Position numbers and translations under genes: made by a program
The notes under the pieces: generated by a model
Told to the model about the DNA's origin: nothing
The model's database searches: none
The model's input: only the letters and a program-made list of their open reading frames with translations
Assembly (NCBI RefSeq): GCF_014836535.1
Contig: NZ_JACSQP010000009.1
Coordinates: 32,311 to 96,310 of the forward strand
DNA from: Microbacterium pullorum
GTDB taxonomy: Bacteria; Actinomycetota; Actinomycetes; Actinomycetales; Microbacteriaceae
Reading direction: 5' to 3'
Length of the DNA: 64,000 bases
Part shown: piece by piece, positions 42,984-51,968 of the stretch
Layout: each line of letters begins with the position of its first letter
Position numbering within the stretch: position 1 is the first letter of the stretch

Positions 42984-43430
42984 TTACTGGGCGACCTGGT
43001 CGAGGGTGTATGTCTTGGGCTGCTGCGCCGAGTGGGGGTGCTCGGCACCGGCGTAGACCTTCAGCTTCGACAGCTGCTGGCGGCCGAGGCTGTTCTTCGG
43101 CAGCATGCCGCGGATCGCCTTCTCGACGGCGCGGGCCGGGTTCTTCTCGAGGAACTCCTCGTAGTTGATCGACTTGAGGCCGCCCGGGTAGCCCGAGTGG
43201 CGGTAAGCCCGCTTCTTCTGAAGCTTCTGACCCGTCAGCGCGACCTTGTCGGCGTTGACGATGATGACGAAGTCACCGGAGTCCATGTGGTTGGCGAAGG
43301 TCGCCTTGTGCTTGCCACGCAGAAGCGCGGCGGCGTGCGAGGCGAGGCGGCCGAGGACGACGTCTGTTGCGTCGATGACCAGCCACTCGCGCTGGATCTC
43401 GCCAGCCTTGGGGGTGAAAGTGCGCGTCAC
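42984..43430 (-). CDS. rplM: 50S ribosomal protein L13
   Basis: 148 residues beginning [20 protein letters not shown] from a GTG at 43430. It contains [20 protein letters not shown], the [12 protein letters not shown] core and the [20 protein letters not shown] signature. The upstream in-frame ORF extension to 43514 is not supported, because the family starts at the chosen residue. First gene of rplM-rpsI-glmM. The 317-nt gap upstream (43431-43747) must contain the operon promoter; an AT-richer TAAGCTATC stretch near 43570 is a candidate -10 region, but no clear -35 was found. Confidence 0.97.
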   Translation of the reverse strand: MTRTFTPKAGEIQREWLVIDATDVVLGRLASHAAALLRGKHKATFANHMDSGDFVIIVNADKVALTGQKLQKKRAYRHSGYPGGLKSINYEEFLEKNPARAVEKAIRGMLPKNSLGRQQLSKLKVYAGAEHPHSAQQPKTYTLDQVAQ

Positions 43431-43747
43431 GATAGTGCTGCTTTCTTGTGTCGAACGGAGGAGTTCGTGAATCCCACTCCGGGGTGGTTCGGTGCCGCAG
43501 AAGCGGTCGAACACGCCAGTGGAGGGCTCACGTTCGCGGTGCCGGCCAGCAGGCGGCCTGCACCAAAGAGATAGCTTAGCACGCCGGCCCTGCGCACCCC
43601 GGCCGGGCGCGGGACCCTACGCGCGGGAGCGCCGGCTGGCAACCCCCTGCGCCGTGGGCGGCCGCCCGATTAGCGTCGAAGCATCCGATCAGGATCCAAG
43701 ACCCGCGACGACCGCGACCCGGCCGTTGCCACGAGGAAGGAGAGCCC

Positions 43748-43924
43748 ATGGCTATCGGAGATGACATGAAGCACAAGGCTGAAGAGCTCAAGGGCAAGGC
43801 CAAGGAAGGCATCGGCAAGGCCACCGACGACAAGTCGATGGAGACCGAGGGCCACGTGGACCAGGCCAAGGCTCACGGCAAGCAGACCGCAGATGACGTG
43901 AAGGATGCCTTCACCGACAAGTAG
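43748..43924 (+). CDS. CsbD-family small stress protein
   Basis: A 58-residue hydrophilic protein, MAIGDDMKHKAEELKGKAKE and onwards, rich in Lys, Glu and Ala with a KGKAKEGIGKATDDKSME core. This is typical of CsbD-like proteins, which are often under general-stress control in Gram-positive bacteria. The start has GGAAGGAG upstream at good spacing. It is a single-gene unit closed by a strong hairpin. No stress-sigma promoter could be recognised with confidence. Confidence 0.9.
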   Translation: MAIGDDMKHKAEELKGKAKEGIGKATDDKSMETEGHVDQAKAHGKQTADDVKDAFTDK

Positions 43925-43939
43925 CAGTCGGCAAGCACA

Positions 43940-43973
43940 CGAAGCGGTCACCCTTTACGGGGTGGCCGCTTCG
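43940..43973 (+). terminator. strong hairpin after the CsbD-like gene
   Basis: CGAAGCGGTCACCC (43940-43953) and GGGTGGCCGCTTCG (43960-43973) form a 14-bp stem with one mismatch and a 6-nt loop, 15 nt after the stop. The sequence TCGTCGCGTT follows. It probably terminates the csbD-like transcript and may also serve the opposing HNH gene. Confidence 0.72.
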
Positions 43974-44010
43974 TCGCGTTCGGGGCGGGTCGCTGCATCG
44001 TCGCGGCCGT

Positions 44011-45357
44011 TCAGGCTGGCACGAAGTCGAACCGCTTGCGTGCGCCGCGCCGGGGCGTGCGGGTGGAATCCACCCACGGCGGCGGGATCAACCACACATC
44101 GGCATCGACACCCGTCCCGTCGATGCGGATCTCATACCCGTTGTCGTGCACGCGGTGGTGACACGAGTCGCAGAGCAGCACTCCGTTGGACAGATCTGTC
44201 GTGCCGCTATCTCGCAACCACCATCGGATGTGGTGCACTCGGGTCATTCCCGGTGGGGCTCCGCATGCGGCACAGCCACCGTCGCGCTCGATGAGGGCGA
44301 ACTTCTGCGCCTTGGTGAACAGCCGCTTTCTGCGACCCCAGTCGAGGATCTCGCTCTTGCCCCCGAGCACGCAGGGGATCACGCTTCCGCCGGCAGCCAT
44401 GCGCCGCACGGTGCCGATCGACACCGGCTGGGTCATGCCGTCGATGGTGGCGCTCCCCGTGCCCTGCGCGAGGTCGTCGAGCGTGACGCGCACCACGACG
44501 GTCGCCCCCTCGAGCGGCAGGTCGGTGTGATCGCAGCCGAGCGCGTGCGCACACAGGCGTGCCAGTGCGTCGGCCTGCAGCTTGGGGATGGAGGGGCGCG
44601 ACGGCTCGGAACCCGGAGCTTCAGCGACGCGCGGTGCCCTCAGATCGGCCGACACGAGCGCCTCGAGGGCCGCGCGCACCGGTGCCGCATGCTCGGGGTC
44701 GAGCATGGCCGACAGCGACGTCATGCCGTTGCGCTCTTCGCGGATGTGCAGGTAGCGCTGCGAACGCAGTTCGTCTTCGCGTGGTTCGACACCGTCGGGA
44801 TCGAGCCAGGCCTCAGCCCGCGCGATGAGCTTGGCCAACTGGTCGGCGGAGAGACCGGGGGCCTGCTCGACGAGCGTGCGCTCGGCGGCCTCGGTCGCCT
44901 CGCGGCCGGCACGCAGCACGACCCTGTCGAGCATGCCGATGATCGCGGCCGCGGCGGGCGCCCCGATGCGCCCCGCGTCGACCGCGCAGGCGACGTGCGG
45001 ATGCCGGGCCGGCGCACGTTCGCCGGAGAGCAGCAACCGCGGCGCCGTCGCCTCGCCCACCTGCACCAGACGCGCCGCTTCTCCGTTGGTCGAACCCGTC
45101 GTGGCCGCGATGAGCGCCGTCGGGTTGCGGTAGCCCTGCGTCTTCGCCAGCCCGTCGGGCCCGAGCTCGGGGCGGGACTGCCGGGCGATCTCGGCCGCCA
45201 CCTGCGCGTGCAGCCCGTCGGTGAGCCGTCGCACCCTGCCGAGGGCGTCGTTCAGCGCGACCAGCGACGACCCCGCCGCACCTTCGACCGCCACGTCGGG
45301 CCAGCCCTCAGCCACAGCGGCGACCGCTGCGATGAGGTTGCGAAGGGGTTCGTTCAT
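44011..45357 (-). CDS. DUF222 domain and HNH endonuclease domain protein
   Basis: A 448-residue protein of the abundant actinobacterial DUF222/HNH group. DUF222 covers roughly residues 10-300. The C-terminal HNH zinc-finger nuclease has CAACGAPPGMTRVHHIRWW, then CDSCHHRVHD, giving two CxxC pairs and the catalytic histidines. These genes occur in many copies per genome in Microbacteriaceae and are suspected mobile or repair-linked nucleases. The role is unproven. It is convergent with the csbD-like gene and divergent from the phosphatase gene. Confidence 0.9.
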   Translation of the reverse strand: MNEPLRNLIAAVAAVAEGWPDVAVEGAAGSSLVALNDALGRVRRLTDGLHAQVAAEIARQSRPELGPDGLAKTQGYRNPTALIAATTGSTNGEAARLVQVGEATAPRLLLSGERAPARHPHVACAVDAGRIGAPAAAAIIGMLDRVVLRAGREATEAAERTLVEQAPGLSADQLAKLIARAEAWLDPDGVEPREDELRSQRYLHIREERNGMTSLSAMLDPEHAAPVRAALEALVSADLRAPRVAEAPGSEPSRPSIPKLQADALARLCAHALGCDHTDLPLEGATVVVRVTLDDLAQGTGSATIDGMTQPVSIGTVRRMAAGGSVIPCVLGGKSEILDWGRRKRLFTKAQKFALIERDGGCAACGAPPGMTRVHHIRWWLRDSGTTDLSNGVLLCDSCHHRVHDNGYEIRIDGTGVDADVWLIPPPWVDSTRTPRRGARKRFDFVPA

Positions 45358-45547
45358 ACGGCGATTCTACCTCGCGCGCAAGCCGCAGTCTAGAACATTT
45401 CTTCTTCTGTGGATAACTTAACGCGGGAATCACCTGTGCAGTGGGAGTTGACACGTGCCGCGACATTAGAACATGTCTACGCCCAGGATGCAGTGGGCCG
45501 CCCGATACAGTGGCACAGACCCTCACGCCCGAAACGAAAGGTCGTCC

Positions 45548-46144
45548 GTGTTCGAGATCATCACCGTCTGCACCGGCAACATCTGCCGATCCCCGCTGGC
45601 CGAGCAGCTGCTGCGCACGCGCCTCGCCGGACTGCCCGGCACGGTGAACAGCGGCGGGACCTACGACATGGGCGGGGCAGAGATGCCGGCCGAGGCGCAG
45701 CGCCTCGCCGCCATGCACGGCGTGCCTGCGCAGCTGTCGGCCGAGCACCGATCGCAGACGCTGACGAGTCGCATGCTCGCCTCGCCCGACCTCATCCTCG
45801 CGATGGCCCGCGAGCACCGTCGCGCCGTGGTCGAGCTCGCGCCCGCACGGCTGCGCTCGACCTTCACCCTGCGCGAGTTCGCCCGGCTGGCCGCCGATAC
45901 CACAGATGCCGAGATCGTCGCGGCCGCCGACGGCGCCGGCACCGATGCCTCTGCGCGGCTGCGCGCCGCTGTGGCATCGGTCGCTGCGCACCGCGGCGTC
46001 TCGCTGCCGCCGGCGGATCCCGCCGACGATGACGTCATCGACCCCTACCGTCGGTCATGGAACACCTACGAGCTCTCGGGCTCGCAGCTGGTTCCCGCGA
46101 TCGACCAGGTCGTGCGAGTGGTACGGACGGCCATCCCGGCCTGA
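45548..46144 (+). CDS. low-molecular-weight protein-tyrosine phosphatase (Wzb-like)
   Basis: 198 residues. The N-terminal P-loop VCTGNICRSP fits CX5R(S), with Cys8 and Arg14, and the general-acid Asp lies in VIDPYRRS near the C-terminus. In capsule loci such phosphatases dephosphorylate the tyrosine-rich tail of BY-kinases, and two BY-kinase genes follow at 47519 and 48970. The GTG at 45548 has AAAGG upstream. The frame stays open to 45473, but that part is non-homologous. The protein is longer than the usual 150 residues, with an insert around residues 115-155. Confidence 0.88.
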   Translation: MFEIITVCTGNICRSPLAEQLLRTRLAGLPGTVNSGGTYDMGGAEMPAEAQRLAAMHGVPAQLSAEHRSQTLTSRMLASPDLILAMAREHRRAVVELAPARLRSTFTLREFARLAADTTDAEIVAAADGAGTDASARLRAAVASVAAHRGVSLPPADPADDDVIDPYRRSWNTYELSGSQLVPAIDQVVRVVRTAIPA

Positions 46145-46170
46145 GCCGCAGCGCCGCCGCAACGCGCCGG

Positions 46171-46257
46171 CTCACCGACCGCGCCGGTTCACCCGCCGGC
46201 CAGTCTCACCGACCGCGCCGGTTCACCCGCCCGGCGAGTCTGACCGACCGGCCCGTC
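46171..46257. repeat. 34-35 bp tandem repeat
   Basis: The unit CTCACCGACCGCGCCGGTTC plus about 14 bases starts at 46171 and 46205, with a degenerate partial third copy at 46240. It fills the gap between the convergent phosphatase and membrane-protein genes. It may act as a terminator region or be simple replication slippage. Confidence 0.6.
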
Positions 46258-47409
46258 TCACCCCACCGGCGGTTCGGCACCGGGGTCGGGCTCGGGCACC
46301 GGCTCAGGCGCAGGCTCGGTGCCAGGTTCGGGCTCCGGCGCCGGTTCACCCGGCTGAGTCTCGTCGCTGCCGGACCCGCCGGAACCTCCGCCACCGGAAT
46401 TCTCCCGCGCTTCCTCCTCGGCGGCGATCTCGTCGAGCACGCGCTGGTGGTCCTCGCGCAGGGCATCGACGAGCGCCGGCAGGGTGAGCATCGCCTCCAC
46501 ACCGAGCAGCCCGCCCTCTGCCGGCACCGCAACGGCGGCAGCGGTGGCCGCCAGGGCTTCTGCCAAGGTCTCATCGGCCGCGTAGTTCTCTGCGATGACT
46601 CCCTCGGCCCAGGCGGGGAACGTCGTGCCGAAGGCCGCCATCTGCGCCGCGAACCCGTCGCGCAGCCCGGTCACGGTGGTGCGCAGCGCCGAGGTCTGCT
46701 GCGACGGCGCGTCGATGTCGACCGAGAGCTGCTGCACGCGGTCGATCGCGGCTCCGACATCGGCGAGCGATTGCTCATCGAGGGCGGCACGCGCGTAGGG
46801 CGCGGGCAGCTGCGGCAGCACGAGGGCGTCGAGCCCGGCGCGGTAGTCCTGCAGCGCCTGCACGGCGGCGGCCCGAGCGGGTTCGTCGGAATACCCCTCC
46901 ACCGCGACGAGCGCCGGCTCCAGGCGTGCGGCGTCTTCGCGGGCGGCGGCGACGTCGGCCTCGACGCGCGCGGCAGCGGTCGCGAGGGCCTGCTCGGCGT
47001 TGACGAGCGCCGCCTCGTCGGCAGCGAGCGAATCGAGCGCACCTGCGGCGGGGCTGGCGGAGGCGAATTGGATGCCGGCGAACACGGCCGTCGCCGAGAC
47101 CACCCCGATGGCGAACACCGCGACGACCACGCTCAGCCAATCGGTGCGCTTGCGCCCACGCGACGACGACTTCTTCGACTTCGCACCGCCGGCCAGCACG
47201 ACCGGAGCGGCATTCTGCGAGGCGCTGCGCACGAGTTCGACCAGGCGAGGAGTGTCGTCGACCGGCGCGCGCACGGTCTCGCGGCGCGGGGCCCCCAGCA
47301 TCTGCGCGAGTCCCGCGGCGCCCGGCAACTCCCGCGGCCCGGCGCCGGCGGCGGCGGCGCCGGGCGCGGTGGCGCGGTCATCGTCGAACAGATCGGCGAG
47401 AGTGCTCAT
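46258..47409 (-). CDS. single-pass membrane protein with long extracytoplasmic helical domain, unknown function
   Basis: Not recognised as a named family. Of 383 residues, the N-terminal 90 are cytoplasmic with a basic KSKKSSSRGRKRTD stretch. One transmembrane helix lies at about 91-113, followed by an Ala/Glu-rich, probably coiled-coil domain to about 325. A Gly/Ser then Pro-Glu repeat tail (PEPEPGTEPAPEPVPEPDPG) could span the cell wall. It is divergent from the first BY-kinase gene, which suggests a link to envelope assembly. Start ATG at 47409. Confidence 0.65.
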   Translation of the reverse strand: MSTLADLFDDDRATAPGAAAAGAGPRELPGAAGLAQMLGAPRRETVRAPVDDTPRLVELVRSASQNAAPVVLAGGAKSKKSSSRGRKRTDWLSVVVAVFAIGVVSATAVFAGIQFASASPAAGALDSLAADEAALVNAEQALATAAARVEADVAAAREDAARLEPALVAVEGYSDEPARAAAVQALQDYRAGLDALVLPQLPAPYARAALDEQSLADVGAAIDRVQQLSVDIDAPSQQTSALRTTVTGLRDGFAAQMAAFGTTFPAWAEGVIAENYAADETLAEALAATAAAVAVPAEGGLLGVEAMLTLPALVDALREDHQRVLDEIAAEEEARENSGGGGSGGSGSDETQPGEPAPEPEPGTEPAPEPVPEPDPGAEPPVG

Positions 47410-47518
47410 GAGGCCTTTGCAAGCGGAGGCGGCGCAATGCCGCAGGCGGCGAAAAGTGACGGGACAATTCGTGAAAGGATACCCCGCGCAGGATATCCCA
47501 CCCCGAGGCAGGAGCGAC

Positions 47519-48880
47519 GTGGCTATTCAGGACTATGTGCGCATCCTGCGCCGAAATCTCGTCCTCATCATCTCGCTCACCCTCATCGGTGTTTCTGCCG
47601 GTGCGTTGGCCGCGCTGACCACGCCCGCGAGCTACTCGGCATCGACCCAGCTGTACGTCGCCGTCGGCGGAGACAAGGGTTCGAGTTCGGAATTGAACCA
47701 GGGCACGAGTTTCGCCCGGCAGGCGGTGACGAGTTATGTCAGCGTCATTGCGAGCTCCATCGTGCTCGACCCCGTGATCGAGCAATTGGGGCTCGATGAG
47801 ACGGCCGAAGAGCTGGCCGCCCGGGTGCACGCGTCGGCGGGCCTCAACTCCGTCGTCATCGACGTCACCGTCGACGATGCGAGTCCCGAGCGGGCCGCCC
47901 GCATCGCCAACGCCGTCGGCGAGAGCTTCACCGCGGTGGTCGCCGCCCGGCTCGAGGCACCCACCGGCGATCGGCCGTCGCCCGTGCGCATCGAGACGCT
48001 GCAGCCTGCCCAGGTGCCCCTCGCCCCGACGGCACCCAACATGCGCCTGTCCCTCGCGCTGGGCGGCCTGCTGGGCCTGGCTGCCGGGGTGGGCATCGCG
48101 CTGCTGCGCGAAGTGCTCGACACCCGCATCCGCACCGTCAAAGACGTGGAGGAGATCACCGGCGCGCCCACTCTGGGCGGCATCGCGCTGGATCCCGAGG
48201 CGAAGAAGCGGCCGCTCGTCGTGGCCGCTGCGGCCCGCGATCCCCGCGCGGAGGCCTACCGATCGCTGCGCACGAACATGCAGTTCCTGGCCATCGGCGG
48301 CGGGGCCGCGGCCTATGTCATCACCAGCGCGGGGCCGAGCGAAGGCAAGTCGACGACGGCCGCCAACCTTGCCATCGCCTTCGCCGAGACCGGCGCGCGG
48401 GTGGCGCTGCTCGACGGCGATCTGCGCAAGCCGAAGGTGGCCGACTACTTCGGCATCGAGGGAGGCCTCGGGCTCGCGGACGTGCTGGTCGGTCGCGTCG
48501 CGGCATCCGATGTGATCCAGCGCTGGGGCCGCGGCACACTGTTCCTGCTGCCGGCGGGCACCGTGCCGCCCAATCCGGCCGAGCTGCTGGGCTCGACGGC
48601 CATGGGCAAGCTCATGGGTGAGTTGAAGGCGGCGTTCGACGTGATCATCATCGATGCCCCGCCGACCTTGCTCGTGACCGATGCCGCCGTGGTGTCGCGA
48701 TTCACCGACGGCGCGATCGTCGTCGCCGCGGCGGGCTCGACGACCAGACCGCGCCTCGCGAGCGCCGTGCAGAGCATCGAGGCGGTCGGGTCGCAGGTGC
48801 TGGGCACCGTCGTCACCATGGTGCCGACGGCGGGTGCTGATAAGACGGCGTACGGAACGTACGCGTACGCGTCGCACTGA
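47519..48880 (+). CDS. Wzz/BY-kinase fusion (tyrosine autokinase), copy 1
   Basis: A 453-residue polysaccharide co-polymerase. The Wzz domain has a helix at about 13-33 and a second near 178-198, before the cytoplasmic kinase. Kinase motifs are Walker A SAGPSEGKSTTAANLA (about 269-284), Walker A' LLDGDLRKPK (about 298), and Walker B VIIIDAPP (about 374). The tail has three tyrosines (AYGTYAYASH) as autophosphorylation sites. GTG 47519 with GGAG upstream. Together with the phosphatase it should control chain length and export. Confidence 0.92.
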   Translation: MAIQDYVRILRRNLVLIISLTLIGVSAGALAALTTPASYSASTQLYVAVGGDKGSSSELNQGTSFARQAVTSYVSVIASSIVLDPVIEQLGLDETAEELAARVHASAGLNSVVIDVTVDDASPERAARIANAVGESFTAVVAARLEAPTGDRPSPVRIETLQPAQVPLAPTAPNMRLSLALGGLLGLAAGVGIALLREVLDTRIRTVKDVEEITGAPTLGGIALDPEAKKRPLVVAAAARDPRAEAYRSLRTNMQFLAIGGGAAAYVITSAGPSEGKSTTAANLAIAFAETGARVALLDGDLRKPKVADYFGIEGGLGLADVLVGRVAASDVIQRWGRGTLFLLPAGTVPPNPAELLGSTAMGKLMGELKAAFDVIIIDAPPTLLVTDAAVVSRFTDGAIVVAAAGSTTRPRLASAVQSIEAVGSQVLGTVVTMVPTAGADKTAYGTYAYASH

Positions 48881-48969
48881 CAGCGGGCCGACCGGGCGCG
48901 TCCTGGCCGGTCCGCACCGCTGTGGGAGAATGACCGAACCCGACCACCTCACCCCTGGGAGACCCCCGC

Positions 48970-50421
48970 GTGGAACTTCGCGACTACCTGCGCATCCTGC
49001 ACAAGAACTGGATCCTGCTCCTTGTGCTTCTCATCGCAGGCATCGCGGGCGGTGCCGGGTACGCCTTCATGCAGGCACCGAAGTACGAGGCATCCACGCA
49101 GCTGTACGTCTCGGTGCGCACCGAGGGTGCCGCCACCGGCGATCTCGTGCAGGGCACGACGTTCGCCCGGCAGATGGTCGCCAGCTACGTCGACGTCATT
49201 CCCACCGCTCTCGTGCTCGACCCCGTGATCGAGGAGCTCTCGCTCGACGTGTCGGCTGGTGAGCTGGCCCCGCAGGTCTCGGCGAGCACGCCGCTGAACA
49301 CCGTGCTGCTCGACATCTCGGTGACCGATGAAGATGCCGAGCAGGCCGCGGCCATCGCCAACGCGACGGCGGCCAGCTTCGCGCAGGCCGTGCAGACCAC
49401 GCTCGAAAGGCCCCAGAGCGCCGAGGCGATCAGCCCGGTGCAGATCACGATCACGCAGCCGGCGACGGCTCCTACGTCGCCCGCCAGCCCCAACATCCCG
49501 CTGCTCATCGCGCTGGGGGCGCTGCTCGGCCTTGCCGCCGGTGTCGGGCTCGCGGTGCTGCGCACCGTGCTCGACACGCGCATCCACACGCTGAGCGACC
49601 TTGAAGCGCTCACCGACAAGCCCATGCTCGGCGGCATCGCCTTCGACCCCGAGGCCGCCAAGCGTCCGCTCATCGTGCACGCCGACCCCCGCAGCCCGCG
49701 TGCGGAGTCGTTCCGGAGCCTCCGCACCAACCTGCAGTTCCTCGACGTCGCAGACGGCCCGCGCAGCTTCGTCGTCTCCAGCGCCGGCCCCGGCGAGGGC
49801 AAGTCGACGACGACCGCCAACCTCGCCATCGCCCTGGCCGAGACCGGCGCACGCGTCGCGCTGCTCGACGGCGATCTGCGCCTGCCGCGCGTCGCCGACT
49901 ACATGGGTCTCGAGGGCGGAGTGGGCCTCACCGACGTGCTCATCGGTCGCGTGCCGCTGGCCGATGCACTGCAGAAGTGGGGCGCGAACCAGCTCTTCGT
50001 GCTGACGAGCGGCCCCGTGCCGCCCAACCCCAGCGAACTGCTCGGGTCGTCGGCGATGGACCACATGCTCGCCGCGCTCACCGAGCACTTCGACTACGTG
50101 CTGATCGACGCGCCGCCGCTGCTGCTGGTCACCGACGCCGCGGTGCTGAGCAAGAAGACGCGCGGCGTCATCTTGGTCGCCGCATCGGGCAAGACCAAGA
50201 AGCAGGATCTCGCGGGCGCCATGCGCACCCTCGAGACGGCCGGCGGCAACCTGCTAGGCGTCGTCGTGACGATGCTCCCCACCAAGGGCCCCGACAGCTA
50301 CGGCTACGGCACCTACACCTATGGTTCGACCCACCACCACGAGCAGGCAGCCGTCGAGATGACGCGCGCCGAGGTGAAGGGACGCCGGGGGCGTCGCACC
50401 AAGGTCGGCCAGAACGCCTGA
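48970..50421 (+). CDS. Wzz/BY-kinase fusion (tyrosine autokinase), copy 2
   Basis: 483 residues, a paralogue of the preceding gene. It has MELRDYLRILHKNWILLLVL at the first helix, Walker A SAGPGEGKSTTTANLAIA (about 270), LLDGDLRLPRVADYMG, Walker B VLIDAPPLLL, and a richer tyrosine tail SYGYGTYTYGS at about 443-453. A basic C-terminus (KGRRGRRTKVGQNA) is missing in copy 1. GTG 48970 with GGGAG upstream. It follows copy 1 by 89 nt and converges with the GT-C gene. The two copies may serve the two loci separately. Confidence 0.92.
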   Translation: MELRDYLRILHKNWILLLVLLIAGIAGGAGYAFMQAPKYEASTQLYVSVRTEGAATGDLVQGTTFARQMVASYVDVIPTALVLDPVIEELSLDVSAGELAPQVSASTPLNTVLLDISVTDEDAEQAAAIANATAASFAQAVQTTLERPQSAEAISPVQITITQPATAPTSPASPNIPLLIALGALLGLAAGVGLAVLRTVLDTRIHTLSDLEALTDKPMLGGIAFDPEAAKRPLIVHADPRSPRAESFRSLRTNLQFLDVADGPRSFVVSSAGPGEGKSTTTANLAIALAETGARVALLDGDLRLPRVADYMGLEGGVGLTDVLIGRVPLADALQKWGANQLFVLTSGPVPPNPSELLGSSAMDHMLAALTEHFDYVLIDAPPLLLVTDAAVLSKKTRGVILVAASGKTKKQDLAGAMRTLETAGGNLLGVVVTMLPTKGPDSYGYGTYTYGSTHHHEQAAVEMTRAEVKGRRGRRTKVGQNA

Positions 50422-50432
50422 TCTTCCGCGCG

Positions 50433-51968
50433 TCAGGGAGCGCAGACGACGAACGGCGGGGCGCCCGTCAGCGGCCGCTCGCACAGTGCCGTGTCGCTCG
50501 TGAGCACGGGGTAGCCGGCGGTGTTCTCGGGCGGGGCGTCGGTGAGGGCCACGTGCGACCCGGCCAGCACGACGAGACTGACGGCGCCGCCCCACTGAGT
50601 GGCGATCCACTCGGCATCCACCGTGGCGATCTCGGCGGCGATGTCGCGTTGCTGCGCCAATACTGCGTCGTCGGATGCCAGCGCGGCTGAGGCCGCGGTG
50701 ACCGTCTGCGCAACGGCGACGCCCACGATGAGCGCCGTCGCCACCGCCAGCGCGGCGCGAGTCACGCGCGTCATGGTCGACGGCCCGGCGACAGTGTCGC
50801 CGTCGACGGCTCGCTGCGCCGAGGCGCGCCGCTCCCCCGCCGCCCACAGCAGGCGCACTGCCGGCACGACGAATGCGACCAGCACCGGCACGAAGGCCAG
50901 CAGACCGGGAGCGGGGTGACGCACCCACAGCGGCGTGTGCGCGGCCGTCGACCACCAGGCGATGTAGGTCAGTGCGCCCAGTGACGCGCCGGCGAGCAGC
51001 GGCGCAGTGGCACGCACAGATGCGGCAGTCCCCAGACGCAGGTCGCCCAGCTCGGGCATGCGCCCGACCGCCACCACGGCGGCCACCACGAGCACGGCCG
51101 CCGTCACAGCGGCCACCGCCACCCACACGCCCGGGACGTGCCATGACTGAGACAGCGTCGCCAGCTTCTCACCAACCGTGGTCTCGACGCCCGGCTGTCC
51201 GGCGGAGCGCACGAAGCGCACGGTGTCGAGCACATGCCGCACGAAGCCGGCGGGGCCGAGCGCGATGAGCGCGCACACCTCTATCACGACCGTCGGCACC
51301 AGCGCCAGCGCGGCCGGCACGATCGCGGACCGCAGCCGCCGCACCAGCGGCACGCCGGGCAGGCTCAGCAGCAGCACGACCACGAAGGCGGGAGCGGCAA
51401 GGAGCGAGATGTACTTGGCCTGAACGGCGAGGCCGAGCAGCAGTCCCGCCAGCCACGGCCGGCGCTGCAGCGCGACCAGCCCCCACGCGATAAGTGCTGC
51501 GGCGGGCACCTCGCCCAAGATGTCGGCCGGCCCCTGAATGGGCGACGGGGGTGCCGTGGCGTCGAAGGCGAGCGGCACGGTCACGGCGAGAAGCGCGGCC
51601 CAGCGCCCGCCGACCCGGCGCCCGAGCACCCACACCGCCACGATGAGCGCGACGTAGAACGCGGCGGGCACCAGTCGCGCGCCGGCCACCAGATCGGCGC
51701 CCGTCGCGAGCACCGCCGCGATCGGCAGTAGCACGACCGGTCCCGTGGAGATGCGCGGATCGAACGGCGTCAGCGTGCTGCCCGACAGCGTGCCGTCGCT
51801 GGTGTAACCGAGCCCGGCCAGCAGGTTGACCGGCACCGTCAGGTTGAACGCCTCGTCTTCCCACAGCGCGTTGGCTGCGATGCTCTGCCACAGCACGATG
51901 AGGTGGGCGGCGGCGAGCAGGGCGACGCACACCCAGAACGCCGCGTCGACCGCGCGGCGCATCGTCAT
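50433..51968 (-). CDS. GT-C-type polytopic glycosyltransferase
   Basis: A 511-residue membrane protein with about ten helices. The first extracytoplasmic loop contains ANALWEDEAFNLTVPVNLLA, the acidic DE motif expected of PMT/ArnT/GT39-87-like enzymes that use polyprenyl-phosphate sugars outside the membrane. A large C-terminal extracytoplasmic region ends LCERPLTGAPPFVVCAP. The ATG at 51968 overlaps the upstream GT2 stop (ATGA). With the GT2 and the GtrA-like protein it makes a three-part side-branch glycosylation module. Confidence 0.82.
   Translation of the reverse strand: MTMRRAVDAAFWVCVALLAAAHLIVLWQSIAANALWEDEAFNLTVPVNLLAGLGYTSDGTLSGSTLTPFDPRISTGPVVLLPIAAVLATGADLVAGARLVPAAFYVALIVAVWVLGRRVGGRWAALLAVTVPLAFDATAPPSPIQGPADILGEVPAAALIAWGLVALQRRPWLAGLLLGLAVQAKYISLLAAPAFVVVLLLSLPGVPLVRRLRSAIVPAALALVPTVVIEVCALIALGPAGFVRHVLDTVRFVRSAGQPGVETTVGEKLATLSQSWHVPGVWVAVAAVTAAVLVVAAVVAVGRMPELGDLRLGTAASVRATAPLLAGASLGALTYIAWWSTAAHTPLWVRHPAPGLLAFVPVLVAFVVPAVRLLWAAGERRASAQRAVDGDTVAGPSTMTRVTRAALAVATALIVGVAVAQTVTAASAALASDDAVLAQQRDIAAEIATVDAEWIATQWGGAVSLVVLAGSHVALTDAPPENTAGYPVLTSDTALCERPLTGAPPFVVCAP

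Noticed and set aside
43431..43514. N-terminal extension of L13 to 43514
   Set aside because: L13 proteins begin at [10 protein letters not shown]. The extension has no homology and the GTG at 43430 fits the family length.
44011..45357. homing endonuclease inside an intron or intein
   Set aside because: The HNH protein has the DUF222 architecture and stands in its own intergenic region with no split host gene.
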